Source of the DNA: Ignavibacteriales bacterium
GTDB taxonomy: Bacteria; Bacteroidota; Ignavibacteria; Ignavibacteriales; Melioribacteraceae
NCBI GenBank assembly: GCA_020635285.1
Contig: JACKAB010000006.1
Coordinates: forward strand, 585,150 to 649,149
Reading direction: 5' to 3'
DNA length: 64,000 nt
Under the pieces are notes generated by a model. It saw only the letters and a program-made list of their open reading frames with translations. It was not told the DNA's origin and ran no database searches. Position numbers and translations under genes: made by a program. Below, one piece after another: positions 17,741 to 27,842 of this stretch. The stretch's first letter is position 1, and every line of letters starts with the position of its first letter.

Positions 17741-19181
17741 TTGATTGAACTAAGCCAAAATATATCAGATTATATTGAAACAACTTTTGGAGAAGAGTTT
17801 TTTAATAATTACAAACTATTTGTTGAAAGTAAATATTTGCCTGCAATCCGCTTTCCTTTTTACCAAGAAGATACAGAGCAAACTATACAGAGTTTAGTTA
17901 ATCAAGGCATTGAACTTGAGCCTATTCCGGAAATTAACAACGCCTATTTTGTTACCAAAGGTGATGATTTAATTGGTAAAACTCTTGAACACACTCTGGG
18001 CAAATATTACATTCAAAGTTTGTCTTCAATGGTTCCGCCATTGATTTTAAATCCAACCGAAAAAGATGTTGTTATGGATTTATGCGCTGCACCCGGGTCA
18101 AAATCTACACAGCTTGCTGAACTCATGAAATATCAGGGAACTCTTTATGCAAATGAACCAAACTTAAATCGCATTAAAGCGCTGGTTCATAATCTTGATA
18201 AAATGAATATCTTAAATATGAGTGTAATAAAAAATAAGGGTGAAATTCTCAGCAAATCTTTTAATCATTTTTTTGATAAAATACTTGTAGATGCACCATG
18301 CAGTGCTTTGGGAGTAGTTCAGAAAAAGCAAGAAGTCAGCAATTGGTGGAGCGAAAAATCTGCAAATGTAATTTCAGATCTTCAACTCAAGCTTTTAATA
18401 AGCGCAATTAAAATGGCAAAAGTTGGCGGTGAAATTGTCTACTCAACTTGTACATTAACAGTTGAAGAAAATGAATTTATTATAAATAAAGTATTAGAAA
18501 AATATCCGGTTGAGCTAATCGAATTCGATCTAAACCTAAAACACATTCCTGGTTTTACCAAAATTGCAGATTATAATTTTGATGCCAGTTTAAATCTTAC
18601 AAAAAGAATAATCCCTTGGGAAATAAAATCGGAAGGTTTTTTTGTTGCAAAACTTAAAAAAATAGATGCCACAGAAATCAGAAAAAACAGTTTCAATAAG
18701 TTTAGTAAAAAGACAATTGTAAGTGCAAACAGTCATAAAATTAAAAAATATTTAGAAGATATTTCAAATCACTTTTGAATTTCCCTTAGAAATTTTTCTA
18801 AGTATAAATATTTAATAAGCGGTAATGACCTAAATTTTACAAATAGCGATTCTATTGATTGCGATCCGGATTATTTTTGAGAATTGGAACTAAGTTTGGA
18901 ATAATAGATAAAAATAACTCATGCAAATTGCACTCGCATGCGGCTCAAGTTCTTGGCAATTTTGCCACAAAAAATATTTATGAAATTAAAAATGAAGAAG
19001 ACCTAAAGATTTATATGTCGGGCGGAATTATAAAAGATAATTTCACTGAATTTGGACAAAAATTATTAAATATAATAATATGTATTTAGGAACCGGCGTT
19101 GCCAACGAAAGTTCAATTAAAAGTCAATTTCCACGCTCAAAAAGAACTGGTAATATTAATATTTTTAAGCGCAATTTTTAA
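17741..19181 (+). CDS. RsmF/NOP2-type rRNA cytosine-C5 methyltransferase, C-terminus in other frames
   Basis: SAM-dependent m5C methyltransferase acting on rRNA. An uninterrupted frame of 345 codons (TTG start 17741, six bases after the previous stop) contains the SAM site DLCAAPGSKSTQLAELM, the PCS motif DAPCSALG and the catalytic YSTCTLTVEENE. The family continues with a PUA-like RNA-binding tail, and that tail is here: after a TGA at 18776 the frame continues (EFPLENFSKYKYLISGND), shifts near 18878 to LRIGTKFGIIDKNNSCKLHS, and shifts near 19062 to MYLGTGVANESSIKSQFPRS, ending at TAA 19179-19181. The corrected length is about 480 aa, as in RsmF. The frame at 18859-19089 is thus not a separate gene. 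Tail breaks look like one-base errors, though real truncation of this non-essential enzyme is possible. Confidence 0.8.
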
Positions 19182-19422
19182 TTATAAAGTAATAGCTCGT
19201 ATAGAATTGGCCTCATATTAATACAGATATACTCAAATCCCTTTCAGTAATAGAATATTATTAAATAATTTTCATTCTATAAAAATTTAGTTCTTTTTCC
19301 ATGCATATTTTTTTATTATTTTATCAAGGCAAATTATTTATTATTCATAACAGAAAAAATAAATATTAGTTATATTGATTAAATTTTAACAACATAAAAT
19401 TTTCTGAAATTTTGGAGTTTTA

Positions 19423-20835
19423 ATGAATTTTTCTGATGACTTTTTTGATGATGATTTCTTCCCTTTATTTGATGATGAAAAACTAAAAACTAAAGTTCAA
19501 AAATGTAAAGAATATGTTTCCAAGGTCAAACCATAGCTTTTATTGATAATATCGAAGAAACTATTCAACTTTGCTTGGAATATGATTTTACTGAAGATGG
19601 AATATTTTTAACGGATGCAGCATTAAAAATTTCTCCTTACAACTCCGATCTTTGGCACACAAAAGGAATATTTTTTTTAATAATCTATTTGAGTTTGAAA
19701 AAGCATACCTCTGTTTTGAAAAAGCACTTTCATTAAATCCGAATGATGTTGAAACTATGATTAACAAATCGATAGCGGAAGATAATTTAGGATATTGGAA
19801 TGAGGCCGTTAAAACACTTGAAGATGCTTCTAGCTTTGGAGCCAACCAATGAAGAAATTCTTTTTAACTTGGGAATTTTTACGAGCGAAATGATTCATTT
19901 GCCAAAGCCATAAATTATTTTGAGCAGACCATTGCTATAGATGAAGAATACAATGATGCTTGGTATGAATTAGGTTTTGTTATGAAAATAACAATCAATT
20001 GGAAGAAGCGTTAAAAGCATATAAAAAATTTTTAGAAATTGATCCTTACAGCGCGAGCGGATGGTATAATTTTGGCATAGTTCATTTAAAGTTGAGCAAC
20101 ATTGCAGAAGCAATAAATAATTTTGAGCTAGCTGTTGCACTAAATGATGACTTTGTAAATGCATGGTATAATTTGGGAGTAGCGCAATCTAAGACAAGTC
20201 ATTTTATTGATGCCAGAAAATCTTTCTTTAAAGCGTTTGAACTTGACCCATATGATTATACAATTCCGCTTAGCATAGCACAAACTTTTGAAGCAATTGG
20301 AGAGTATGAAAAAGCAGCTCAATATTTCAATGAATCAATACAATTAAATAAGGCAGCAACTGAAGCTTATTTAGGGTTAGGTAATTTTTATGCTCGGAAA
20401 AATGAAAAACCGGAAATGATAAAATATTTTGCTTTGTTTGTAAAATATTCTCTTGCAGAAGAAGTAAAAAATCAAACCGCTGATGAAATGGATGTAATGA
20501 TTTCTGAGATGACGATTGAATTAATTAATCTCGATTCAATTGAGAATAAAACAACAGATAAACTAACAGAATTAGCTGAACTTTATTTTGATTTTGGTCG
20601 TTGGAATGATGCAAAAGAAATATATACTGATTTATTGGAAAAACATTTTGATAAATCGGAAATATTTTATGGCTTAGCACTATGTAATTTAATGCTTAAT
20701 AATAATGAGTTAGCTGTTAAAAATTTAATTGCAGCATTCGAAATAAATCCGGCAATGGAAAAAATATTTTTAGAAAATTTTACTTTGCTTGAATCAACAC
20801 AATTATATATAAATATTTTCAATTCAATTTATTAG
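19423..20835 (+). CDS. TPR-repeat protein, broken by about five frame errors
   Basis: The ATG at 19423 follows a GGAG ribosome binding site. The corrected product is about 471 aa. It begins with a very acidic stretch (FSDDFFDDDFFPLFDDE) and then consists of tandem 34-residue TPR units, for example FEFEKAYLCFEKALSLNPND, EEALKAYKKFLEIDPYSASG, and FVNAWYNLGVAQSKTSHFID. TPR superhelices act as protein-binding scaffolds, usually in the cytoplasm here because no signal peptide is seen. Breaks lie near 19527, 19678, 19852, 19885 and 19982; the second half from 19999 is one clean frame. The stop is directly followed by aroE. Binding partner unknown. Confidence 0.8.
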
Positions 20836-21723
20836 ATGAAAATTTCTGAAATGGTAGATCATAACACAAAAATAGTTGGAATTATTGGCCATCCGATCAA
20901 GCATTCATTTTCTCCAATGATGCATAACTTAACATTTCAAAATCAGAAATTGAATTTCATCTATTTGCCATTTGATGTTCCAACAAGTCATTTAAATGAA
21001 GCGCTAAAATGTATGCGCGTTTTAGGCATAAAAGGATTTAACGTTACTTTACCGCACAAAGAAAAAATCATTCAATATATGGATCATGTTTCTGAAGAAG
21101 CATCTACAGTCGGTGCAGTAAATACAGTAGTAAATGAAGGTAATCAACTATTTGGATATAACACAGATATAAACGGAATTGTTGAAACTCTTAACCCATA
21201 TCTAGATAGAATTACAAAAAGTACGGTTTCAGTAATTGGAGCCGGTGGTGCAGCAAGGAGTGTTATTTATGCTCTTATAAGAAATTTTAAAGTTGAAAAA
21301 ATTAATCTAATAAATAGAACTTTAGAAAGATCCGATTCAATTAAAGATTATTTTAAAGCTAAAATGCACTTTGATGAAATTAGTAATTATGAACTTATGG
21401 CTAAAGAAAATGTGGAAATTTTTCAATCTTCAAATTTAATTATCAATACAACTTCTATTGGTATGCTGCCAAATGTTGATGACACACCTACGGATTTTGA
21501 CGCTGCTTTTAACAATTCTCAAATAGTTTTTGACTTAGTTTACAATCCAATTAAAACCAAATTTTTAAAATTGGCTGAAAATAAAGGGGCAACAGTTTTA
21601 GATGGATTAAAAATGTTTGTAGTCCAAGGTGCAAAGTCTTTTGAACTTTGGACTGGTGAAATTATGAATGTAGAAAGTATTTATAATGAATTAAAAACCA
21701 AACTTAGTCAAGCTGCTGAATAA
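20836..21723 (+). CDS. aroE: Shikimate dehydrogenase (AroE)
   Basis: NADP-dependent reduction of 3-dehydroshikimate to shikimate, in the aromatic amino acid pathway. The 295 aa protein shows the substrate site GHPIKHSFSPMMHN near residue 18, catalytic lysine in NVTLPHKEK near 75, catalytic aspartate in GYNTDINGI near 113, the dinucleotide fold VIGAGGAARSVIYAL near 137, NRT near 167 and the C-terminal GLKMFVVQGAKSFELWTG. ATG follows directly after the TPR stop. The 3' end overlaps the convergent aminotransferase gene by 20 bases. Confidence 0.93.
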   Translation: MKISEMVDHNTKIVGIIGHPIKHSFSPMMHNLTFQNQKLNFIYLPFDVPTSHLNEALKCMRVLGIKGFNVTLPHKEKIIQYMDHVSEEASTVGAVNTVVNEGNQLFGYNTDINGIVETLNPYLDRITKSTVSVIGAGGAARSVIYALIRNFKVEKINLINRTLERSDSIKDYFKAKMHFDEISNYELMAKENVEIFQSSNLIINTTSIGMLPNVDDTPTDFDAAFNNSQIVFDLVYNPIKTKFLKLAENKGATVLDGLKMFVVQGAKSFELWTGEIMNVESIYNELKTKLSQAAE

Positions 21724-22885
21724 ATTTTTTAATTCTTAACATTGCTTCCTTTATTTCTTCCATCGATTTAGCATAAGAAATTCTAATATATCCATCTATT
21801 CCAAAAACATCTCCTGCAACAGTAGCTACATTTGCTTCATCTAAAAGTCTATTAACAAAATCTGAAGAGTTATTAATTGAAGAATTTTTAACAATAATTT
21901 TGTTTATATCAACAAAAAAATAGAATGCCCCAAACGGTTTAATAAAATCAATTAATTCAATCTCAGAGAAAAAATTAATTATATAATTTCTTCTCTTCTC
22001 AAAAATTTTTCGTTGTTCTTCAACGCATTCTTGTTGGGCAACCAAAGCGGCATAAGAAGCATATTGGGAAATTGAACAAGCTGCTGAAGTGCTGTGACTT
22101 TGAAGTTTACTCATTCCATTTACAATATTTTTAGGAGCCAATGCATAACCAATTCTCCATCCAGTCATAGCGTAAGTTTTAGAAACTCCATTTACAATAA
22201 TTAGGTGTTCCTTAAATTTTTCCCCTAAGTTTGCAACGCTTGTAAAAGGCATAGATTCATACATTAGTTTTTCATAAATCTCATCGCAAATAATTATTAA
22301 ATTCTTTTCAACGGAAGCTTGTACAACACTTATTAGCTCCTCTTTGGTAAATACAGCACCAGTTGGATTATTTGGATTACATAGTATTACTGCTTTGGTT
22401 TTGGGACCAATTTTGACAATCAAATCTTCAGATGTTGGTTTGAAAAAATTTTCTTTTTTTGTTTCCACAAAAACTGGAATACCGCCGGCCAGTTTAACCA
22501 TATGAGGGTATGAAACATAATAAGGAAGCGGAATTAAAACCTCATTGCCTTCATTTATAACAGATTGCAAGGCATTGTAGATTGATTGTTTGGCTCCGTT
22601 TGAAACAATGATTTCATCGGGTGAATAATTTGCACCATACTCATCTAAATATTTTTTTGAGATTGCATGACGTAATTCAGTAATTCCAGTATTAAGGGTA
22701 TATTTGGTTTTATCTGAGTTTATTGCGTCAAGTCCGGCTTGCTTTATATGGGCAGGAGTTGGGAGATCCGGTTCTCCAACACATAAATCAATAACATCAA
22801 TTCCCTTTGATTTAAGTTCAATAGTTTTTGCAGCAATTTCCATTGTGCCGGAAAGTGAAATATTTTCAATCTTTGAAGCAAGCAT
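21704..22885 (-). CDS. Class I/II pyridoxal-phosphate aminotransferase, aspartate aminotransferase type
   Basis: A 393-aa fold-type I aminotransferase of the Iβ aspartate/prephenate aminotransferase group. Seen: CVGEPDLPTPAHIKQAG near residue 37, the PLP-phosphate region SNGAKQSIYNAL near 95, CNPNNPTGAVF near 170, catalytic lysine in NGVSKTYAMTGWRIGYA near 235, and the C-terminal arginine in IRISYAKSMEEI near 375. It should transfer amino groups between aspartate or an aromatic/prephenate substrate and 2-oxoglutarate; the exact substrate cannot be read from sequence. The position next to aroE would fit a prephenate aminotransferase role, but the genes are convergent. Confidence 0.88.
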   Translation of the reverse strand: MLASKIENISLSGTMEIAAKTIELKSKGIDVIDLCVGEPDLPTPAHIKQAGLDAINSDKTKYTLNTGITELRHAISKKYLDEYGANYSPDEIIVSNGAKQSIYNALQSVINEGNEVLIPLPYYVSYPHMVKLAGGIPVFVETKKENFFKPTSEDLIVKIGPKTKAVILCNPNNPTGAVFTKEELISVVQASVEKNLIIICDEIYEKLMYESMPFTSVANLGEKFKEHLIIVNGVSKTYAMTGWRIGYALAPKNIVNGMSKLQSHSTSAACSISQYASYAALVAQQECVEEQRKIFEKRRNYIINFFSEIELIDFIKPFGAFYFFVDINKIIVKNSSINNSSDFVNRLLDEANVATVAGDVFGIDGYIRISYAKSMEEIKEAMLRIKKFIQQLD

Positions 22886-22975
22886 TAGAATTCCGTAAAA
22901 TTAAAATCAAAGTTCAAATATAGCACATCGGCACTAATTGAAAAAGAAAAATTCCTTGGCTAAATAGCAATTTTG

Positions 22976-23449
22976 TTATGTTTTATACTTATTAGAAAAT
23001 CTCAGTACTTTTGGTTTAACCAATTTTTCAAAATCAACATATCTCATTCTAATTAGCTCAGTGTGGTTTCCGGCATTGAAAGCAATTTCTTCGTCTTCAA
23101 CTAAACTGGCTGCAACATAAGTCTCAATATTAAATAAATTACCAAATGGCGGCATAGCCCCCACTTCACAACCGGGACACTTATCCTTAAACTCTTGCTC
23201 ATTTGCCAATCTGATTGTTTCAGAGTCTAAAGACTCTTTCAGCATATTAAAATCAATCTTATAAGATGCCGGAAGAACTGTGAAAATAAGTTTTCCACCA
23301 ACTTTTAATACAACAGTTTTAGCTATTTTACGTCCTTTAATGTGTGCGGATGCAGCAATTTCTTGTGCGGTAAAAGCCCTTGAATGCTTAATGGAAACGT
23401 ACTTGATGTTGTTTTTGTCTAGGAATTCTTTAACGATTTTGGATGGCAT
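22976..23449 (-). CDS. YbaK/EbsC-family aminoacyl-tRNA deacylase
   Basis: A 157-aa protein of the YbaK/ProX editing family, which hydrolyses mischarged tRNA (for example Cys- or Ala-tRNA-Pro). Visible family features are KHSRAFTAQEIAASAH near residue 21, the conserved lysine region RKIAKTVVLKVGG near 40, GCEVGAMPPFGN near 95 and the closing GNHTELIRMRYVDFEKLV. The upstream AAAGGAGG-like stretch on the minus strand (around 23455) is a strong ribosome binding site. It stands alone between the aminotransferase and the sugar kinase. The specific tRNA substrate is unknown. Confidence 0.85.
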   Translation of the reverse strand: MPSKIVKEFLDKNNIKYVSIKHSRAFTAQEIAASAHIKGRKIAKTVVLKVGGKLIFTVLPASYKIDFNMLKESLDSETIRLANEQEFKDKCPGCEVGAMPPFGNLFNIETYVAASLVEDEEIAFNAGNHTELIRMRYVDFEKLVKPKVLRFSNKYKT

Positions 23450-23674
23450 TTTGTCCTCCTTTTACTTTAAGTTAAATAATGGAGAATCAGAAACTTGGGA
23501 TTGTAGTTACAATATATTTTTGAAATTCATTAGATATATTGCAAGAGTAAAATAATCTTAATCAATATTAAATTCAATAGAATTCTGGAAATTGTTTAAC
23601 TTGAATAATCATTTTTTGATGTTCAAAAAAAATTATATAATTTGGTTATTATTTAATCATAAATATGGCAATAA

Positions 23675-24592
23675 ATGAGTTTATTTATTGGAATTGACGG
23701 CGGCGGAACTAAAACAAAATGTGTCCTTTGTGATGAAAGCTTAAAAGTAGTTTATGAAACTCAATCCGGCCCATCAAACTTTTTAACAATCGGAACTGAC
23801 GTTGTAACCGAGACAGTTTTAAGTCTCATAAGTGAGTGCTGTAAATCCCAAAACTTATCAAGTGCTCTAATAGATTCCGTTGTTTTGGGTACCACCGGTG
23901 CTGGACGCGATAGCGATGCAAAAAAATTGGAAAATGCCGTTTTTGCTGAAGTCAAATCTCAAAGTCTTAATTTAAATTTATTTAAAGTTGTTAGTGATGC
24001 AAGAATTGCATTGGAAGGAGCATTCTCCGGAAAACCTGGAAGTATATTAATTGCCGGAACCGGTTCAATAATGTTCGGTAAAGATAAAGATGATAATATC
24101 CATAGAGTTGGTGGTTGTGGAAGATTAATTGGCGATGAAGGAAGCGGTTTAGTAATTGGTAGAAAAGGATTAAATATTGTTTCAAAATATTTTGATGGAC
24201 GTGGAAAAGAAACTTTACTTAGAACCAAAATTGAAACTGAATTTGGAATTACAAATCAGACTGAACTAATTACTAAAGTTTATACTGATAATTTAGAGAT
24301 TCAACAAGTTGCTCCGCTTGTTATTCAATCGGCTAAAGAGGGCGATGAACTCTGTAAAAATATTCTAGATGAAGAAACCGACGAATTGCTTCTGCACATA
24401 ATGGCAATGTCTAAAAAATTAAATGATAAATTCATGAAAGTAGTTTTTATCGGTGGAACAATTGCAACGGATAATTACTATTCTAAAATGTTCAAAGAAA
24501 AATTGACAAAGTTTCTTCCTGAAATTCAAATCCAACAAGCCGAATACCCGCCTGAAATTGGTGCGGTAATTTTGGCAAAACAAAGTACTTAA
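23675..24592 (+). CDS. BadF/BadG-family ATPase, probable N-acetylglucosamine/muropeptide-sugar kinase
   Basis: A 305-aa kinase of the ASKHA fold. Phosphate-1 motif GIDGGGTKTKCVLCDE (residues 5-20), phosphate-2 region AGTGSIMFGKDKD near 128, GGCGRLIGDEGSGLVIGRKG near 145 and the adenosine motif VFIGGTIATDN near 265 match GlcNAc-kinase-like members of the BadF/BadG family. It is two bases upstream of an AmpG-like permease gene, so a role in phosphorylating amino sugars recovered from peptidoglycan (as for MurK/NagK) is a reasonable inference. No activator-of-radical-dehydratase iron-sulfur cysteines (CxxC type seen in BadF proper) are evident. Confidence 0.75.
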   Translation: MSLFIGIDGGGTKTKCVLCDESLKVVYETQSGPSNFLTIGTDVVTETVLSLISECCKSQNLSSALIDSVVLGTTGAGRDSDAKKLENAVFAEVKSQSLNLNLFKVVSDARIALEGAFSGKPGSILIAGTGSIMFGKDKDDNIHRVGGCGRLIGDEGSGLVIGRKGLNIVSKYFDGRGKETLLRTKIETEFGITNQTELITKVYTDNLEIQQVAPLVIQSAKEGDELCKNILDEETDELLLHIMAMSKKLNDKFMKVVFIGGTIATDNYYSKMFKEKLTKFLPEIQIQQAEYPPEIGAVILAKQST

Positions 24593-24594
24593 TT

Positions 24595-26451
24595 ATGAGT
24601 AAAACAAATAGAAATCCCTGGAGTTGGATCCCTTCTCTTTATTTCGCTGAAGGAATTCCCTATGTAATTGTAATGACAGTTTCTGTAATAATGTATAAAA
24701 GAATGGGAATTTCTAATACAGATATTGCCCTTTATACAAGCTGGCTTTACCTTCCATGGGTAATAAAGCCTTTGTGGTCTCCGGTTGTTGATATTCTTAG
24801 AACTAAAAGATTTTGGATTATTACAATGCAGCTATTTATTGGTGCCGGTTTAGCCGGAGTGGCATTCACTATTCCCGTTTCTAATTTCTTCCAATACACT
24901 TTAGCTTTCTTTTGGCTGCTGGCTTTTAGTTCTGCTACTCATGATATTGCCGCTGATGGATTTTATATGTTGGGATTATCAGAACATCAACAAGCATTTT
25001 TTGTTGGAATTAGAAGCACATTTTATCGTGTCGCAATGATTACAGGCCAAGGACTTTTAATAATTGTTGCTGGATATTTAGAAAGCTCAACAGGCTTGGG
25101 ACAAGTTGAGTTTGATGTAAAATCGGTTAACACAAAAGTTATTCAACAAAGTCTTAAAGCACAACAAATACAAGTGCTTGAAGGCGAGTTAAAATTATTA
25201 ACCTTCCCAAAAGAATTAAAAATTTCAACAAATAAAATATCCAAAACTTCTTTAGATTCAATTCAGCAATATGTTGACAGTGAAAATATAAAAAATGGTT
25301 ACGAGCAAAAAACATCAACAACTCTTCAATCAGAAAAAGAGGAAAGTGAGACATCTTGGTGGGATGAAGTTATTGTTAAAAATTTAGAAACTTTTATTGT
25401 AGATAATTTCGGCGAAGAAAAAATAGTTAAATCTGCAGAAATTCAAACCGGCAATGTTGGGATTGTTCAAGTTTATTTATCAAAGCAACCGGAAAATAAT
25501 GAAGAAATTGTTGTGAATATAAGCCAAACTTCTGGCGATAATAGCATTAATCTAATTAAAGGTTCGCGTTTTGTATTTAATAAATCAAATTGGAACAAAC
25601 CGGCTTTGATCCTTTTCCAGATTGACCCAAAACTTAAAAGTGAAACTTCGGCGACATATAAAGCTATTTCAGGAAACATACCTTTGGCTTGGTCAATAAC
25701 CTTTGGCATTTTAACCGCAATGTTTCTATTATTTTTTGTTTATCACAAATTCATGCTTCCTTTTCCAAAATCTGATGTAAGTGTTAAACAAAATGATACA
25801 AATGTATTTGAAGAATTCTTTAAAACTTTTGCGCTCTTTTTTAAGAAGAAAAACATTGGATTGATAATTGCGTTTTTGCTTCTCTATAGATTGGGTGAAT
25901 CTCAATTAGTAAAACTGGCTTCACCTTTTCTGCTTGATGCAAGAGAGGTTGGCGGTTTAGCATTAACAACTGGCGAGGTGGGATTTGTTTATGGTACAGT
26001 TGGAATTTTAGCTTTGGTTTTAGGCGGATTGTTGGGTGGATTTCTTGCGGCAAAACAAGGATTAAAATATTGGCTTTGGTGGATGATAATTGCAATAAAT
26101 TTACCGAATGCCGTTTATATCTATTTATCATATGCATTGCCGGAATCTTTTATAACAGTTCTAACTTGCGTAGCAATAGAACAATTTGGTTATGGCTTTG
26201 GCTTTACTGCATATATGCTTTACATGATATATATTTCTGCAGGGGAGCATAAAACGGCACATTACGCTATTGCAACAGCATTTATGGCTTTGGGCATGAT
26301 GATTCCAGGAATGATTAGCGGTTGGCTGCAAGAATTAATTGGATATCAACACTTTTTTATTTGGGTAGTTATTACAACCATTCCAGCTTTTATTGTTGCT
26401 AAATTTATCCCGCTTGATTCTGAATTTGGCAAAGAAGTGAAAGAAAGTTAA
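24595..26451 (+). CDS. AmpG-like MFS permease with ~195-aa extracytoplasmic insert
   Basis: Major facilitator of the PAT/AmpG family, 618 aa; AmpG imports anhydromuropeptides for cell-wall recycling. The N-terminus WIPSLYFAEGIPYVIVMTVS and IKPLWSPVVD are family motifs; FSSATHDIAADGFYM near residue 111 is another. Five membrane segments are followed by a hydrophilic block (about 165-360) before segment 6 (IPLAWSITFGILTAMFLLF) and the C-terminal bundle. By MFS topology that block faces the periplasm. Standard AmpG lacks it (about 430-490 aa). The block is rich in Lys, Glu, Ser and Thr, with a mixed alpha/beta look. It lies between the kinase and a serine hydrolase. Confidence 0.82.
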   Translation: MSKTNRNPWSWIPSLYFAEGIPYVIVMTVSVIMYKRMGISNTDIALYTSWLYLPWVIKPLWSPVVDILRTKRFWIITMQLFIGAGLAGVAFTIPVSNFFQYTLAFFWLLAFSSATHDIAADGFYMLGLSEHQQAFFVGIRSTFYRVAMITGQGLLIIVAGYLESSTGLGQVEFDVKSVNTKVIQQSLKAQQIQVLEGELKLLTFPKELKISTNKISKTSLDSIQQYVDSENIKNGYEQKTSTTLQSEKEESETSWWDEVIVKNLETFIVDNFGEEKIVKSAEIQTGNVGIVQVYLSKQPENNEEIVVNISQTSGDNSINLIKGSRFVFNKSNWNKPALILFQIDPKLKSETSATYKAISGNIPLAWSITFGILTAMFLLFFVYHKFMLPFPKSDVSVKQNDTNVFEEFFKTFALFFKKKNIGLIIAFLLLYRLGESQLVKLASPFLLDAREVGGLALTTGEVGFVYGTVGILALVLGGLLGGFLAAKQGLKYWLWWMIIAINLPNAVYIYLSYALPESFITVLTCVAIEQFGYGFGFTAYMLYMIYISAGEHKTAHYAIATAFMALGMMIPGMISGWLQELIGYQHFFIWVVITTIPAFIVAKFIPLDSEFGKEVKES

Positions 26452-26487
26452 AATTGATTGCTTAATTGTCTAAAAATTAATTCTATG

Positions 26488-26609
26488 TTTGTCAATTCCG
26501 AACTTCTCTGCCGAATGGCCGATGCTTTAATAGGAAATTCATTATTTACTTTAGCTGAATTCCTAGTCAGACCTAAATTCCGCCAGTGAAGCATGCTGAG
26601 AATGACAAA
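26488..26609. repeat. Palindromic dispersed repeat, family A
   Basis: TTTGTCA (26488-26494) and TGACAAA (26603-26609) are inverted ends. CCGAACTTCTCTGCCGAATG (26498-26517) recurs, 19 of 20 identical and inverted, at 62325-62344. This fills most of the gap between the AmpG-like and serine hydrolase genes. Confidence 0.6.
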
Positions 26610-26669
26610 AATAATATTAAATTTCTTAGGCTAATTTATTTCTAACCAATTATCAAAAATTTTATTTTT

Positions 26670-27842
26670 ATGAAAAACACAAAACTATATTTTTCGTCAT
26701 TACCTTTTATTTTACTATTCATTTTTTCATGCACAAGCAAAATAGAAAAATCTCTTGATTTTACTGATGTTGATCGCCTAATGGAACAAGCAGTTGCAGA
26801 TTCTGTTTTTCCAGGGCAGCTTTATTATTTGGAACTGATAAACAAATTCTTTACAGCAAGGGATTTGGTCATTTTACATACGATAAAAATTCTCCGGAAA
26901 CAAAAACAAATTCCATTTTTGATTTAGCTTCTGTTTCTAAAGTAGTGGGAACCACATCGGCTGCAATGATTTTGGTTCAAGAAGGAAAACTAAATTTAGA
27001 TGAAAAAGTTATAACCTATCTTCCCGCGTTTAACAATAACGATAAAGAAAATATTACCATTAGAAATTTATTACTTCATAATTCCGGTTTGGCTCCATTT
27101 AAAAAATATTATGATGAATTCACAAACGCAGATGAAGTGATAAATGATATCATGAATTTACCATTAAACAATCCGCCCGGAGAAAAAAATTTGTCTATAG
27201 TGATTTGGGAATGATAACACTTCAAAAAGTAATTGAGAAAATTAGCGGAAAATCTCTTGATGTTTTTTACAAGAAAATTTATTCTCTAAATTAGAAATGA
27301 ACCAAACGATGTATAATCCGTCAAATGATGTAAAGAAATTTTGCGTACCCACTGAGTTAGATGATTTCTGGCGAATGAGATTATTACAAGGTGAAGTTCA
27401 CGATGAGCGAGCTTATATGTTAAATGGAGTTGCTGGTCATGCAGGACTTTTTTCAACTGTTGAAGATTTATCAAAGTTTGTTATGATGCTTATGAATAAA
27501 GGCGAATATAAAGGTCAGCAAATTATTAATCCAAAGATTATAGATGAATGGACAACCAGACAATCTGAGGAAAGTGATAGGGGAATAGGTTGGGATACAA
27601 AAGCAATAAATGGATATTCATCAGCCGGACATTATTTATCTAAAGACTCATTTGGGCACACTGGTTATACCGGAACATCTATTTGGGTTGACAAAGAAAA
27701 TAAGCTGTTTGTAATTTTATTAAGCAACAGAGTTCATCCGACAAGAGCTAATACAAAAATTAGTGAGTTTAGACCAATAATTCATGATGCAATTTTTGAA
27801 GCTGTGTTTGAAAAAATAATATTAAAATATTATAATGCATAA
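26670..27842 (+). CDS. Beta-lactamase-fold serine hydrolase lipoprotein, two frame breaks
   Basis: Class C beta-lactamase/penicillin-binding-protein-like hydrolase (PF00144 type), about 391 aa after correction. MKNTKLYFSSLPFILLFIFSC is a lipoprotein signal (FSC lipobox). After a break near 26818 the frame continues AALLFGTDKQILYSKGFGHF. The nucleophile motif is SVSK (in SIFDLASVSKVVGTT), the YxN-type motif is YSD in FVYSDLGMI (across a break near 27190), another break lies near 27275, and HTGYTGTSIWVD is the KTG equivalent. Such proteins are D-ala-D-ala peptidases or esterases, and in Bacteroidetes the same domain is found fused to NagZ. Position after AmpG and the kinase fits murein turnover; substrate unproven. 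Overlaps the next gene by eight bases. Confidence 0.8.

Noticed and set aside
18859..19089. Separate 76-aa gene after the rRNA methyltransferase
   Set aside because: Its sequence continues the methyltransferase's C-terminal RNA-binding part in a shifted frame; it is a fragment.
23959..24228. Opposite-strand frames inside the BadF-type kinase gene
   Set aside because: Proline- and leucine-rich shadow translations of a well-supported gene with no ribosome binding site.
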